The position numbers and the translations under genes are program-made. From contig NZ_JAPDDT010000011.1 of assembly GCF_025950235.1 (NCBI RefSeq), positions 1-64,000 on the forward strand: DNA of 64,000 nucleotides. Direction: 5' to 3'. This document shows positions 32,249-41,731 of this stretch, in pieces; the first letter of the stretch is position 1, and every line of letters starts with the position of its first letter. The notes below the pieces were generated by a model. The model was not told where the DNA came from. It ran no database searches and saw nothing but the letters and a program-made list of their open reading frames with translations. Origin of the DNA: Luteolibacter arcticus. Its GTDB lineage: Bacteria > Verrucomicrobiota > Verrucomicrobiia > Verrucomicrobiales > Akkermansiaceae.

Positions 32249-34750
32249 ATGAGCACGCCGCTTGAAGAGTTTCGCAGCTACTGGGCTGACCGACCACTGG
32301 GCTACCACTTCGACGTGGTGCGTTACTCCAAGCAGGCCGAGTTCCTCGATTGGGTGCAGAGCGAGCGGGCTGCGCGACCGATGGCCGAACGGCGAGGCGA
32401 AGACGGTCCATGGCGGATCGCCCGCGAGGTGATCGAGGCCCAGCTCCGTGTGGATTTGCCCTGTGCCTACGTCCATGACGGGCCATTCTGGCTGGAACTG
32501 GCGGAATGCGGCGGTTGTCTGGATGACGAGTGGTTCGGGCGCGTAGTCGACTGCTGCCGCGGCAATCTGGGCGACCTGATGTTGAGCGGAGCGGATCGGG
32601 AGGCCCTGTATGAACTTCGTGCTGGAGCAATTTCGTCCGGGCTGGAGCTGGAAAAGCTCGAGGTGAAGGAGGCCTTGGACGCGAGGCTCAGGAGGAAGAT
32701 CGCCCTCGCCTTGGAAACCATGGACGAGGCCGCCTGCGGACTCTTGCGCGCTGTGCCCTTCACTGGGATCGAATGGCTCGTTCAGGCCTGCCGGTGCGCC
32801 GCGGCGCTGGCGAGTCCCCCGCAGTCATCGCAAAAGAACCCGCTGCTGCATTTGCGGCGCGCAGCCGTCGCGAAGCTCGCATCATCGGCTCTCGAACCGG
32901 ACGAGGTGGCTTGCCTGCCCAAGCTCCTGGAGGGCTTCGACTCGAAGGCTCTCGTTCTGGTCGTGGAGCATTCGAAGGAAGGAGGTCCCGCCATCCGCCG
33001 ACTGCTGGAGAAGAAGCCGGGCTTCAAGGAGCTGCTGGTGCTTCAAGATCATCTCCGCGAGGGAATGCCCGGAGAACGGCGGGTCGAATATGTCGAGAAC
33101 CCGCCGGAGTCTGGAGAGTTCGAGGTTCACGAACTCCAACAGCTCATGGATGAGGTTCCGGCCGAACTTGTCGAGTGGTTCTGTGAGTCTCTTGCCACCG
33201 CGGAAGAGGCGATGGTGCTGAATGCCGTGAAGGGGACCAACCGGGCCAGGCTCGATGCGGCGCTCAAGCGCCACGGGCAGATGGCGCTCAAGGCTTACTC
33301 CCTGCTTCCCCTGCCGGCCGATGGGCCGTCACGCGAGGCGGAGGTGCAGCGGCGATACGTCCAGATCGACGAGTTCTTGAAGGGCTCGAAGCGGTTCGGG
33401 TCCGAACGTCAGGCGAACAACCGGATTTGCGGGGAGGTCGCGCTGCAAAACCTCGCCCGGCATGCCGGCTACCACGATGCCGACGAGTTGTTCTTCGACA
33501 TCGAATCAAAATCCGCCGCCGGTGCCGGCCTGTCGTTCGAAGAGGACGGCTGCCGGGCTTTCCTGGAGTTCGATTGCGCCGGGCCATCGCTGGCGATCGA
33601 GAAGTGGGGGAAAGCGCTGAAGTCCGTGCCGGCTGCGATGAAGAAGTCGCCCGCATTCAAGGAGCTGAAAGCGACGCGCGACCTGCTGAAGGATCAGGGC
33701 CGCCGCTTCCGCCGCGCCTTGGAAATCCGGATGACCAGCGGTGCCTCGTTCGAGCGCCGCCACTTCGACGCGCTATGGCGCGCGCCTTTGCTTCGCGGCC
33801 TGATTTCCTCACTGGTCTTTCTCCGTGCGGATGGGCAATGCGGCCTCCCGGGCGAGGACGGCGAATCGCTCGTCACCGTGGACGGCAGGCGGATTTCCTT
33901 GGGAGATGGACCGCTCATCATCGCTCATGCCATCCACCTTGAACACAACGGCGGGTTAGCGGCGTGGCGGAACCTCTGTTTCGCGACCGGGCTGGTGCAG
34001 GCGATCAAGCAGGTGTTCCGCGAGTTCTATGTCGTGACCTCGGCGGAGGAGGCCACCTCGCCGGAATCCTTTCGATTCGCCGGCCACCGGGTCGCGTCGT
34101 CGCCGTTAGGAGGCATGCTGAAGAACCGCGGTTGGACCACCAAGGGCATCAGTCATGAACCGGAACCGAAGAAGCATTTCCGATCGCTCGGCGTGATTGC
34201 GAAGCTGTGTCTGGAGGAATGTGGTTACTACCTCGCGGAGACCGAAAGCGTCGTCACCGGGGCGGTGTCTTTCCTCGCGCTGGACGGTCGGCTTCTCGAC
34301 TTGGATGAGGTCCCGGCCACGATCTTTTCCGAGGTCATGCGTGACCTCGACCTGTTCGTGTCGGTGGCACACACCGTCGGCGGAGCGGGATCTCCCTCGG
34401 CGGAATTGATGGCTCAGCGCTTCGAACTGCTTCGCGGGCTCGTAGGAAGACTGAAGCTGCCAGGGGTGAGCCTCGACGGGCACTTCGCGCGAATCGAGGG
34501 CCAGCTGGCGACCTACCGTGTCCACCTTGCTTCCGGTGCGGTGTTTCTAGGTGAGGGTCGGCACCTGTGCATCGTGCCGGAGACGTCCTGGAAACAGCCC
34601 CCGGATCTCTATCTGCCATTCCTCGAGGAAGACGACCGGCGGATCGCGGAGATCTTTTCGAAGATCCTGATGCTGTCGAAGGACACGGCGATCAAGGATC
34701 CGCAGATCCTGTCGCAGATCGCTGCGGCGAAGGGCGGGATCAGGGAGTGA
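32249..34750 (+). CDS. DUF4132 domain protein
   Basis: 833 residues, soluble, no signal. The N-terminal half (about 1-450) is mostly helical repeats. About 480-640 matches the DUF4132 type: RRFRRALEIRMTSGASF, WRAPLLRGLISSLVF, ISLGDGPLIIAHAIHLEH, WRNLCFATGLVQAIKQVFRE. About 655-833 matches the domain usually following it (FRFAGHRVASSPLGGMLKNRGW, FRSLGVIAKLCLEECGYYLAETE). Relatives include E. coli MolR/YehI, often encoded near MoxR ATPases and VWA proteins in systems proposed to act in conflict or regulation; the biochemical role is unknown. Here the only partner is the beta-grasp-GG protein 24 bases upstream. The 3' end overlaps gatA tail to tail by 11 bases. Confidence 0.82.
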   Translation: MSTPLEEFRSYWADRPLGYHFDVVRYSKQAEFLDWVQSERAARPMAERRGEDGPWRIAREVIEAQLRVDLPCAYVHDGPFWLELAECGGCLDDEWFGRVVDCCRGNLGDLMLSGADREALYELRAGAISSGLELEKLEVKEALDARLRRKIALALETMDEAACGLLRAVPFTGIEWLVQACRCAAALASPPQSSQKNPLLHLRRAAVAKLASSALEPDEVACLPKLLEGFDSKALVLVVEHSKEGGPAIRRLLEKKPGFKELLVLQDHLREGMPGERRVEYVENPPESGEFEVHELQQLMDEVPAELVEWFCESLATAEEAMVLNAVKGTNRARLDAALKRHGQMALKAYSLLPLPADGPSREAEVQRRYVQIDEFLKGSKRFGSERQANNRICGEVALQNLARHAGYHDADELFFDIESKSAAGAGLSFEEDGCRAFLEFDCAGPSLAIEKWGKALKSVPAAMKKSPAFKELKATRDLLKDQGRRFRRALEIRMTSGASFERRHFDALWRAPLLRGLISSLVFLRADGQCGLPGEDGESLVTVDGRRISLGDGPLIIAHAIHLEHNGGLAAWRNLCFATGLVQAIKQVFREFYVVTSAEEATSPESFRFAGHRVASSPLGGMLKNRGWTTKGISHEPEPKKHFRSLGVIAKLCLEECGYYLAETESVVTGAVSFLALDGRLLDLDEVPATIFSEVMRDLDLFVSVAHTVGGAGSPSAELMAQRFELLRGLVGRLKLPGVSLDGHFARIEGQLATYRVHLASGAVFLGEGRHLCIVPETSWKQPPDLYLPFLEEDDRRIAEIFSKILMLSKDTAIKDPQILSQIAAAKGGIRE

Positions 34751-36167
34751 TCTCCGCCGCCTTGGCGACGCGCAGCAGCGTCGATTCCGCCATGTGGGGG
34801 GCCAGAATCTGGAGGCCGACGGGGAGCTGGGTGCCGGAGTCGGACGCCACGGTGCCGGCGGGGACGGAGATGGCGCAGAGGCCGGCGAGATTCGGGCCGA
34901 GGGTGAAGATGTCGGAGAGGTATTCGTGGAGGGGATCGTCCGCGAATTCGCCAATTTTGCGCGCCGGGGAGGGGGCGACCGGGGTGAGGATGGCGTCAAC
35001 CTGCTGGAAGGCGTCCTCGAAGTCGCGCCGGATCAGGGTGCGGACCTTTTGGGCGCGGGTGTAGTAGGCGTCGTAGTAGCCGGAGGAGAGGACGTAGGTG
35101 CCGAGGATGATGCGGCGCTTCACCTCCGGGCCGAAGCCGTCCTCGCGGGAACGCTTGTAGAGATCGAGCAGGTCCGCGGGATTCGCGGCGCGCTGGCCGT
35201 AGCGGATGCCATCGAAGCGGGAGAGATTCGACGACGCCTCGGCGGGGGCGATGATGTAATAGGTGGCGACGGCGTGCTCGGTGTGCGGCAGGGAAATCTC
35301 GACGATTTCCGCGCCAGCGGCTTCCAGGCGCTTCACGGCGGCCTCGACGCGGGCGCGGACTTCCGGGTCGATGCCCTCGCCGAAGTATTCCTTCGGGATG
35401 CCCAACTTCATGCCGGCCACGCCCTTGGCGAGGTCGGCTGAGTAATCCGGCACCGGGACATTCAGGCAGGTCGAGTCGCGGTGGTCCGGGCCGGCGATTG
35501 CCTGGAGCAGCAGCGCGGCGTCCGCGACCGACTTGGTCATCGGGCCGATCTGGTCGAGCGAGGAGGCGAAGGCGACGAGGCCGTAGCGGGAAACGCGGCC
35601 GTAGGAGGGCTTCAGGCCGACGACGCCGCAATGCGATGCCGGCTGGCGGATCGAGCCGCCAGTGTCCGAGCCGAGCGCGGCGATGGCGAGATCCGCGGCC
35701 ACTGCCGCAGCCGAGCCCCCGGACGAACCGCCGGGAATTCGGGACGTGTCGTGAGGATTCCGCGTGACCTGCAGTGCCGAGTTTTCGGTCGCGGAGCCCA
35801 TCGCGAATTCATCGAGGTTCGTGCGGCCGAAGAGGACCGCGCCGGCCTCCCGCAGTCGGCCGGTGACGTGGGCGTCGTAGGGCGAGGTGTAGCCGTTCGC
35901 GAGGAACTTGGAGCCGCAGGTGCAGGGCTGGCCGAGGACGTTGATATTGTCCTTCAGCGCGATCGGGATGCCGCCGAGTGGCTTGGAAAGATCGGCCGCC
36001 GCGGCTTGGGCGCGGGCGTCATCGAGATTCGTGGAGAGGTAAGCGCCGATCTCGCCATTGCGGGCGGAGATGCTGGCGGCCAGCGCATCGACGATATCGA
36101 CGGCGGTGATTTCACCGGCGACGAGCTGCTTGCGGAGGGCGGAAATGGAGGCCGAAGCGAGGGACAT
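34740..36167 (-). CDS. gatA: Asp-tRNA(Asn)/Glu-tRNA(Gln) amidotransferase subunit A
   Basis: 475 residues. Amidase-signature residues: ALKDNINVLG (catalytic Lys), GSSGGSAAAVAADLA with the cis-Ser, and SDTGGSIRQPASHCGVVGLK carrying the nucleophile Ser. GatA frees ammonia from glutamine and passes it to GatB, which amidates mischarged Glu-tRNA(Gln) or Asp-tRNA(Asn). Length is normal. gatC lies upstream on the same strand, 161 bases away with a period-7 tract between; gatB is not in this window. The start, MSLASASISALRKQL, fits other GatA proteins. The 3' end converges on the DUF4132 gene with an 11-base overlap. Confidence 0.97.
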   Translation of the reverse strand: MSLASASISALRKQLVAGEITAVDIVDALAASISARNGEIGAYLSTNLDDARAQAAAADLSKPLGGIPIALKDNINVLGQPCTCGSKFLANGYTSPYDAHVTGRLREAGAVLFGRTNLDEFAMGSATENSALQVTRNPHDTSRIPGGSSGGSAAAVAADLAIAALGSDTGGSIRQPASHCGVVGLKPSYGRVSRYGLVAFASSLDQIGPMTKSVADAALLLQAIAGPDHRDSTCLNVPVPDYSADLAKGVAGMKLGIPKEYFGEGIDPEVRARVEAAVKRLEAAGAEIVEISLPHTEHAVATYYIIAPAEASSNLSRFDGIRYGQRAANPADLLDLYKRSREDGFGPEVKRRIILGTYVLSSGYYDAYYTRAQKVRTLIRRDFEDAFQQVDAILTPVAPSPARKIGEFADDPLHEYLSDIFTLGPNLAGLCAISVPAGTVASDSGTQLPVGLQILAPHMAESTLLRVAKAAEITP

Positions 36168-36181
36168 GGGAAGAAGTGCCG

Positions 36182-36276
36182 AGTGATCGGTGATCAGTGA
36201 TCAGTGGAACAGCCCAGGAGTGGTGAAGGATGTAACCGCAGAGTCGCGGAGGTCGCGGAGGGACGCTGAGAAGAAA
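36182..36276. repeat. Period-7 tracts between gatC and gatA
   Basis: 36182-36207 reads GTGATCG-GTGATCA-GTGATCA-GTGGAAC, an exact 7-base period. 36232-36276 continues as a degenerate CGCAGAG/CGCGGAG 7-mer tract. It belongs to the same class as the tracts at 5066-5386 and 43744-43850. It splits what would otherwise be a tight gatCA pair. Confidence 0.65.
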
Positions 36277-36328
36277 AAGAAGGAAGCGGAAATCGGCTGG
36301 GATCGAGGATCGAGGGGCAATTTTTTGT

Positions 36329-36622
36329 TCAAGCGTCGACGATGACCTTCGGCACGCGGATCTGGCCTTGGGCCTGGTCGGGGGCATTCGCCAGCACGGC
36401 TTCCGGGGGCAGGCTTTCGCGGGGCTCGTCCTCGCGCATCACGTCGTAGACGGGGGCGGGGTAGGAGGTGGGCTCGATGCCGGTGACATCGAGCGCCGCG
36501 AGGGATTCCGCATGGCCGAGGATGGCCTCGAGCTGCCGTTGGAAAACGGCGCATTCCTCCTCATTCAATTCGAGCCGGGCCAAGCCGGCGACATAGCGGA
36601 CATCAATGTGCTCCGTGGCCAT
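36329..36622 (-). CDS. gatC: Asp-tRNA(Asn)/Glu-tRNA(Gln) amidotransferase subunit C
   Basis: 97 residues, the normal size. MATEHIDVRYVAGLARLELNEEE is the typical GatC start. The middle, FQRQLEAILGHAESLAALDVTGIEPTSY, and the C-terminal LPPEAVLANAPDQ..G.IRVPKV follow the family pattern. GatC wraps around GatA and stabilises the GatAB complex. It is probably cotranscribed with gatA. Confidence 0.96.
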   Translation of the reverse strand: MATEHIDVRYVAGLARLELNEEECAVFQRQLEAILGHAESLAALDVTGIEPTSYPAPVYDVMREDEPRESLPPEAVLANAPDQAQGQIRVPKVIVDA

Positions 36623-36665
36623 CGCGGGCGGATTGGAGAGGAAAGGTCCGGCGGGGGGAAGGGGA

Positions 36666-36710
36666 GATTTGGGATTTGAGATTTGAAATTGAGGATTTGA
36701 GATTGGGAGA
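36666..36710. repeat. Period-7 tract upstream of gatC
   Basis: GATTTGG-GATTTGA-GATTTGA-AATTGAG-GATTTGA-GATTGGG: six 7-base units, AT-richer than the surroundings. It lies in the gap between gatC and the next minus-strand gene, so it may overlap the gatC promoter. Confidence 0.75.
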
Positions 36711-36727
36711 GGAGGGCGGTCGATGGG

Positions 36728-37138
36728 TCACCGGCTTGCCAGGTCCCTCGTCTCCAATCGCTGGGACCGCCACATGCGCCAGGCGATCCAATTGAGCCAG
36801 GCGGCGAAACATGGAACCACAATGATGATATCGGGAATGGTGAAGTAGCGGACATCGGCATGTCTGCTCCTCCGCCAGTCATTGGTCAGTTCCGCCATGC
36901 TCCTGCGCTTCTTTTCCCGATGAAAGCTCCAGCCCGGAATCTTCGCGATGATCGCGGGCCGTCCCGCGACGAAGGCGGTGTGGCCATCCATACGACTCAC
37001 CTGCCAAGCCGTATTTGGTCCTGCATGTGTCACCCTCGTGTCGGTTCCCAAGCTGTCCCACCACGCCCACGAAAGGAACCCGAGGACGAAGAGCCCGAGC
37101 CAGAAACTCTTCCAACGGTGAAACGGGCGGGGAAGCAT
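36728..37138 (-). CDS. Small membrane protein of the RWKSFWLG family
   Basis: 136 residues. The start, MLPRPFHRWKSFWLGLFVLGF, holds one membrane helix (LGLFVLGFLSWAW), then a periplasmic loop of about 70 residues, and a second helix near the C-terminus (IPDIIIVVPCFAAWLNWIAW) with a basic tail (RSQRLETR). The N-terminal 30 residues are nearly the same as in the protein encoded at 42482-42946, so these are paralogs with diverged middles. Function unknown. It lies upstream of gatC on the same strand, with a repeat-rich gap. Confidence 0.75.
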   Translation of the reverse strand: MLPRPFHRWKSFWLGLFVLGFLSWAWWDSLGTDTRVTHAGPNTAWQVSRMDGHTAFVAGRPAIIAKIPGWSFHREKKRRSMAELTNDWRRSRHADVRYFTIPDIIIVVPCFAAWLNWIAWRMWRSQRLETRDLASR

Positions 37139-37220
37139 GCGGCGGTTTCAATTCGTGGCAGACCCGCAGGCGAATGCAATTGCGGGGCGGGGCGAAGCGG
37201 GCGGGGACCGAGTTGTCGAT

Positions 37221-37241
37221 GTGTCGACCACAGGTCGACAC
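37221..37241. repeat. Perfect palindrome, family E copy 1
   Basis: GTGTCGACC-ACA-GGTCGACAC is a perfect 9-bp inverted repeat. A relative, GTGTCGAC-AGAAT-GTCGACAC, lies at 45148-45168. No gene is seen in 37139-37437. Confidence 0.6.
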
Positions 37242-37437
37242 TCCTCAAGGGCTGCCGCCCGAGAGCGAGTCGTCCGCCCGACGTGAAATGTTAGATTGCA
37301 AGCCGCCGTGAGTTTCCCTCTGTGCGGCCCGTATCTCGCTCCGCTGTCCCCCGGCCGGAGGCGAATCCGGGCGATCACGCGCGCCATTCATTCCCTTTCC
37401 CGATCTCACTTTGTCTCATCTCATCTCGCTCCTTCCG

Positions 37438-40400
37438 ATGACTTTCCGGTATATTTCCAAGTTCCTTTGGCTGCTCTCGCTGCTGCTTGCGTTGCCGGCG
37501 GCGGCATTCGAGGTCTTCCGGGCCGCGACACCGTCGATCGGCTCGATCTCCGATGAGCGGCCGGTGGCGGTGGGGCCGACGTGGGCCGCCTACGTAGAGA
37601 CACTGACCCAGATCACGGTGATCGATACCGCCACGCGGGCTGTCATTCACACGATCCCGAGGCCGGCTGACAGAACCCCCATCCCGGGGCAGCCCGGCTG
37701 GGTCCGCAGCGTCACCATCTTCGGCCAGCAATTGATCACGGACGGCACCTATCTGGTCGCCCTGTCCGACTCCGCCCTCGAGCAACTCGCGCCGAATGGC
37801 GCCGTCCTCCAGACGAAGAAAAACTTCACCGTGCATGCGTGGAAGATGCCAGGTGCCCAATCCATCGGCATCGTGGACATTGATGAATACCCGAGCGCAA
37901 ATTCCGCCTTCCTCGGCGTGGGGAATGGTCGCATCAACTACTGGCGATCCCGCGTGCAAAACATCCGCCAGTGGAACGCGGAAACGCTGACGCCGCTGAC
38001 CGGCATTCCCGTTCTCAGGGACTCCACGGACGTGGGCTCGGTCGCGATGAGCGGGAACGATCTCGTCTATGTCGGGCGGGATGCCTTGAGCATCAACCAT
38101 CTCTATCACTTGAACCTGACCAGCGGTTCCGTGAACGAACTGCCGAAGCCGGCCGGCCTCGAGACCGGCTCGTTCCAGAATCTAGCTGTCAGCAGTGGTC
38201 ACCTGCTGGCCCCTGGCGTCCGTTATCCCCCGGGAACGGCTACGCCGATGTTCCATTACAATCTCTCCACCCGGCAGGTGGTGGCGCAGACGGAGACTCC
38301 CGGTGGAAAGTCGACGCAGCCGTTTTTCGCGCCGGATGGGTCATGGCGCGCTGTTTCGGTGGGCTTCAATGGAGCCACCGCGGAGATGCGCTCGGGATCC
38401 GCGCCGACGGTTGCAGGCAGCGCGGTCTTTGAGTTGCCGCGCGGCTTTGACTCGACCGGCGTCATCCCTGATCCATTCGCCTACGCGCAGGGTCACCTGT
38501 GGTTCCGCGCCGGTGGCGTGCCCGATGGCACGGTCGCCTATCGCATTCCCGCAGCGGTCCAGCCGATCTCCCGGCTTGCGGGCCGCTGTCTGCCTGCGGA
38601 TGAGTCGGACGGTCACCTGAAGGTGGTCTTCACCCTGGATCCGGTGGTGAACCGGGAGCTGGTTTTGCAAGTCCGCACCCAGTCTGGCGCGGGCTCGGCC
38701 ACCGCGGGCAGCGATTTCGAATCCTTCGATGGCGAGGTCACGATTCCCGCGGGTGCCAGCCAGGCCGCGTTGCAGCTTCCCCTGATCCAAGACTCGGTCG
38801 TCGAGGAAAACGAAACCCTAGTGGTCGAGATCACGAGTCATCCCGCCGATATCCTGGTGAGTGAGAAGGAGGTCCCCGGGATCATTGGCGGCTCGTCCTT
38901 CCACCGGCTGCCGCCGGTCGCGGGATGGCAGGATCTCCCGGCCCTTAGCGCCGTGGCGGTGCCGGACACCATCGCGCTGGCGGGTGACCGGCTCGTGCAG
39001 ACGAATCGCGGCCACAGTGGCCCCACCGGCGCCGTGCCGTCCGTGCTGACCCGGCCGCTCGAGGGAGGAGAGTGGACTCCTTCCACGGCCTTCGCTGCCG
39101 CTCCTTTCGACTCCTACGGGATCTCGACGAATGGCAGCGGGCTGGCGCTCGTCGCCTCGCCCAGTGCCGTGCGGCTCTTCGATCCCGCCACGGATACGCT
39201 ACTCTACCAGACTCCGGGATCGCCGGGCCTCGTACCGAATGTGCTCATGGGAGACACCCATTTCATGGTGGGTGCCCCGTACGTCACCGAGTATTCGCTC
39301 ACTCCTCCCTACGCCTCCCGCCGGCCCGTCGCCAGCCTCTCCGGGAACCTCACCGGCAGCGCGGTGTATGCGAATGAGGTGCTGATCGGGCACTTCCTCG
39401 GCCTGCCCGGTGGTGGCTTGCACAAGATCTCCCGCGCTAATCAGGCCGACCTTGGCCAATTCATTCCAGGCTCGGCGTGGTATCCCACCCACATGGCGGC
39501 TAGTGGCAACTTCTTTGCTGGCAGCGGCATCAGGGGTGTCTGGTTCCGACGCGTGGATGAGCCCGGCCGGCTGATCCGCGTGCGACCGGCGAATGGCCCC
39601 TTCTCCCTGAGGATCCGCGAGCTGCGCATCACCGGGAACCGCCTCTGGGTGACGGAGGCGTTGGACGAGGACGTGCCCTCGATCCGCGTCTTCGAAATGC
39701 CCTCCGGCCTTGAAACCGGAAGGCTGCTCGGGGATGGAGGCGACGGGGACGCCAACTTCAGTCCCTACCTGCCGGAAGGGATCGCGCCGCTGGGCCGGGA
39801 GCCTTCATCCGGCGATCAGAATGATCTCGAGGACCTCTCCTTCGGCGGGAAAGACATCGTCGCCGCCATCCGCTGGCCTGAACTCGGCTCGAACCATCTG
39901 GTCGCCGCCCGCTTCGTCCAGGAAGCCGGGCTGCCGGGCATCGTGGATTCCGCTCCGATCCGCGAGGATGCCGGTGACATGATGCTCACCCTGAGCGAGG
40001 CCGCGCCGTGGCCGCTGACCATCACCACCCGCGCCGTCGCGGCGCTCCACAATCAGGCGGCGGACTGGAGCGGCTCCGGCAATACCGTCGTGATCCCGGC
40101 GGGAACGACCACCTTCTCGCCCGGCGTGCGGCCCTTCAATGACAAGCTCCCGGAGGGCAACGTGGCTTCCCCGCTGGAACTGACCATCACCGGCAATGGC
40201 CTCACCCGCACCTCGCGCATCGCCATGCAGGTGGAGGACGATGACCAAATGCCGCTGGCCGATGTGCCCCACACGCTCCATGGCTTCGGCCGCGGCATTG
40301 CTCCGGTAGCCGGCGAGTGGGCCTATCGTGCGGACTCGGCGGATGAGAATCTCGTCGCATGGACCGGCAGCGCTGCCTTCACCCATGGCTCGCCCTTCGG

Positions 40401-41616
40401 CACGAGTGGCAGCCGCGCCTTTGGGAATGCGATGGCGGGGACGGGAACCTGGCTCGCGGTGGCCCACGATGCCTGGGGCGGCACTGCCAAGGGCGCGAAG
40501 CCCTCGCAGATCCAGATCTATCAGCCCGCCACGCGCGGTAAGACGCCGGTCCGCGTGCTGAAGGGGATGAAGTATTTCAACGGCTTTGGTGAGACGCTGT
40601 TTGCCCGCGACACCACGCTGTGGGTCGGCGCGCCCGGCTCCAGCCTCATCTCGCCGAAGCCGAAGAAGACCGCTGGCATGGTGCTGCAGTACGACCTGCC
40701 CACCGGCAAGAAGCGCCGCACCTTCAAGGCACCGAAGACGCATGCCATCGGCTTCGGATCCAGCATCACCGCCAATGCCACCTCGGTCTGGATCGGCTCG
40801 CCCGTCTCCGGCGGCGCGGTCTTCCAATACGACCGGGCGAAGGGGAAGCTGCTGCGCACCCTGGTGAACCCCGCGAGCGGCGCGGAGCAAATCTTTGGCA
40901 CCACCATTGAAGCCAACGCGCGCACGCTGGCCGCGAATTCGACGTATCCCAATACGCTGCCCCAGCCGCTCCGCGGCTACTCCGCCGCCACCGGCGTGCT
41001 CCAGTGGCAGCTCCATCCGCCAGCAGGCCGTCACATCGGCAGCTTCACCCTCATCGGCGAGGATCTGCTGGTCACTGGCGGTGACTCGCTGATCTTCTTT
41101 TATCTCCCGCCGACGGGTGCGCCGGAGCTGTTAGTGGAAGTCCTGATGCCCGGCGGAGCCGACGATGAGATCGTCGAACTCAAGGCCGCCTCCGGAGAAC
41201 TCGCCCTCCGCTGCACCCGGAACGGCCACTCCATCGAAGACGGCTTGGTTCTCACTCTCGCGGGAGTTCCCAAGCTCGCTCCCTATCTCCCGGGCGCTCT
41301 CGCTGCGACCGCCATGGCCCGCGTTGAAGCTGTCGAATCCACCGCCGCAACACCGCCTGCGCTGACGCTCGGCCAGACGCTGGGAGGTGCGTGGCAGCTC
41401 AACCTTCCCGCCGCTGCGAGCGGCACCAGCGTGGAGTTTTCCACGGATCTCACGCAATGGCATTCCCTCGCCACGGCGGGCTCCGAGGGTTCATGGCAGC
41501 TTGTTCCCGGGACGGGTGCTGGCACTACGCTCGAAGGGGCGAGCCTGATTGATCGTGTGTCGCTGCGGGTTCCGCCGAACCACTCGCGCCTGTTCTTCCG
41601 GCTTCACACGCCGTGA
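37438..41616 (+). CDS. Large secreted beta-propeller-like protein with Calx-beta domain
   Basis: 1392 residues from the ATG at 37438 (signal peptide MTFRYISKFLWLLSLLLALP, then AAA). A TTG at 37411 is the first possible start but lacks a signal. The protein has two propeller-like halves: about 20-390, and about 500 onwards, where the blades read as FGNAMAGTGTWLAVAHD, GETLFARDTTLWVGAPG, GSSITANATSVWIGSP. A Calx-beta segment (about 400-490) has ATAGSDFESFDGEVTIPAG and EENETLVVEI. The C-terminus ends in a recurring verrucomicrobial pattern, ...HSRLFFRLHTP. This is an extracellular or surface protein that may bind polymers or partners; there is no catalytic motif. It is preceded by an AT-richer leader and has no close operon partner. 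Confidence 0.75.
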   Translation: MTFRYISKFLWLLSLLLALPAAAFEVFRAATPSIGSISDERPVAVGPTWAAYVETLTQITVIDTATRAVIHTIPRPADRTPIPGQPGWVRSVTIFGQQLITDGTYLVALSDSALEQLAPNGAVLQTKKNFTVHAWKMPGAQSIGIVDIDEYPSANSAFLGVGNGRINYWRSRVQNIRQWNAETLTPLTGIPVLRDSTDVGSVAMSGNDLVYVGRDALSINHLYHLNLTSGSVNELPKPAGLETGSFQNLAVSSGHLLAPGVRYPPGTATPMFHYNLSTRQVVAQTETPGGKSTQPFFAPDGSWRAVSVGFNGATAEMRSGSAPTVAGSAVFELPRGFDSTGVIPDPFAYAQGHLWFRAGGVPDGTVAYRIPAAVQPISRLAGRCLPADESDGHLKVVFTLDPVVNRELVLQVRTQSGAGSATAGSDFESFDGEVTIPAGASQAALQLPLIQDSVVEENETLVVEITSHPADILVSEKEVPGIIGGSSFHRLPPVAGWQDLPALSAVAVPDTIALAGDRLVQTNRGHSGPTGAVPSVLTRPLEGGEWTPSTAFAAAPFDSYGISTNGSGLALVASPSAVRLFDPATDTLLYQTPGSPGLVPNVLMGDTHFMVGAPYVTEYSLTPPYASRRPVASLSGNLTGSAVYANEVLIGHFLGLPGGGLHKISRANQADLGQFIPGSAWYPTHMAASGNFFAGSGIRGVWFRRVDEPGRLIRVRPANGPFSLRIRELRITGNRLWVTEALDEDVPSIRVFEMPSGLETGRLLGDGGDGDANFSPYLPEGIAPLGREPSSGDQNDLEDLSFGGKDIVAAIRWPELGSNHLVAARFVQEAGLPGIVDSAPIREDAGDMMLTLSEAAPWPLTITTRAVAALHNQAADWSGSGNTVVIPAGTTTFSPGVRPFNDKLPEGNVASPLELTITGNGLTRTSRIAMQVEDDDQMPLADVPHTLHGFGRGIAPVAGEWAYRADSADENLVAWTGSAAFTHGSPFGTSGSRAFGNAMAGTGTWLAVAHDAWGGTAKGAKPSQIQIYQPATRGKTPVRVLKGMKYFNGFGETLFARDTTLWVGAPGSSLISPKPKKTAGMVLQYDLPTGKKRRTFKAPKTHAIGFGSSITANATSVWIGSPVSGGAVFQYDRAKGKLLRTLVNPASGAEQIFGTTIEANARTLAANSTYPNTLPQPLRGYSAATGVLQWQLHPPAGRHIGSFTLIGEDLLVTGGDSLIFFYLPPTGAPELLVEVLMPGGADDEIVELKAASGELALRCTRNGHSIEDGLVLTLAGVPKLAPYLPGALAATAMARVEAVESTAATPPALTLGQTLGGAWQLNLPAAASGTSVEFSTDLTQWHSLATAGSEGSWQLVPGTGAGTTLEGASLIDRVSLRVPPNHSRLFFRLHTP

Positions 41617-41731
41617 GGTGGCGGGAGAGTTATAGGTAGTCGCGGAGAGTCAGCCTCCTTGCCTCCCATCTATCTTGATTCGTGCCGTCGCGGAATTGAC
41701 GGCACGAAGGATTCCCGAGAGGCTGGATGGC

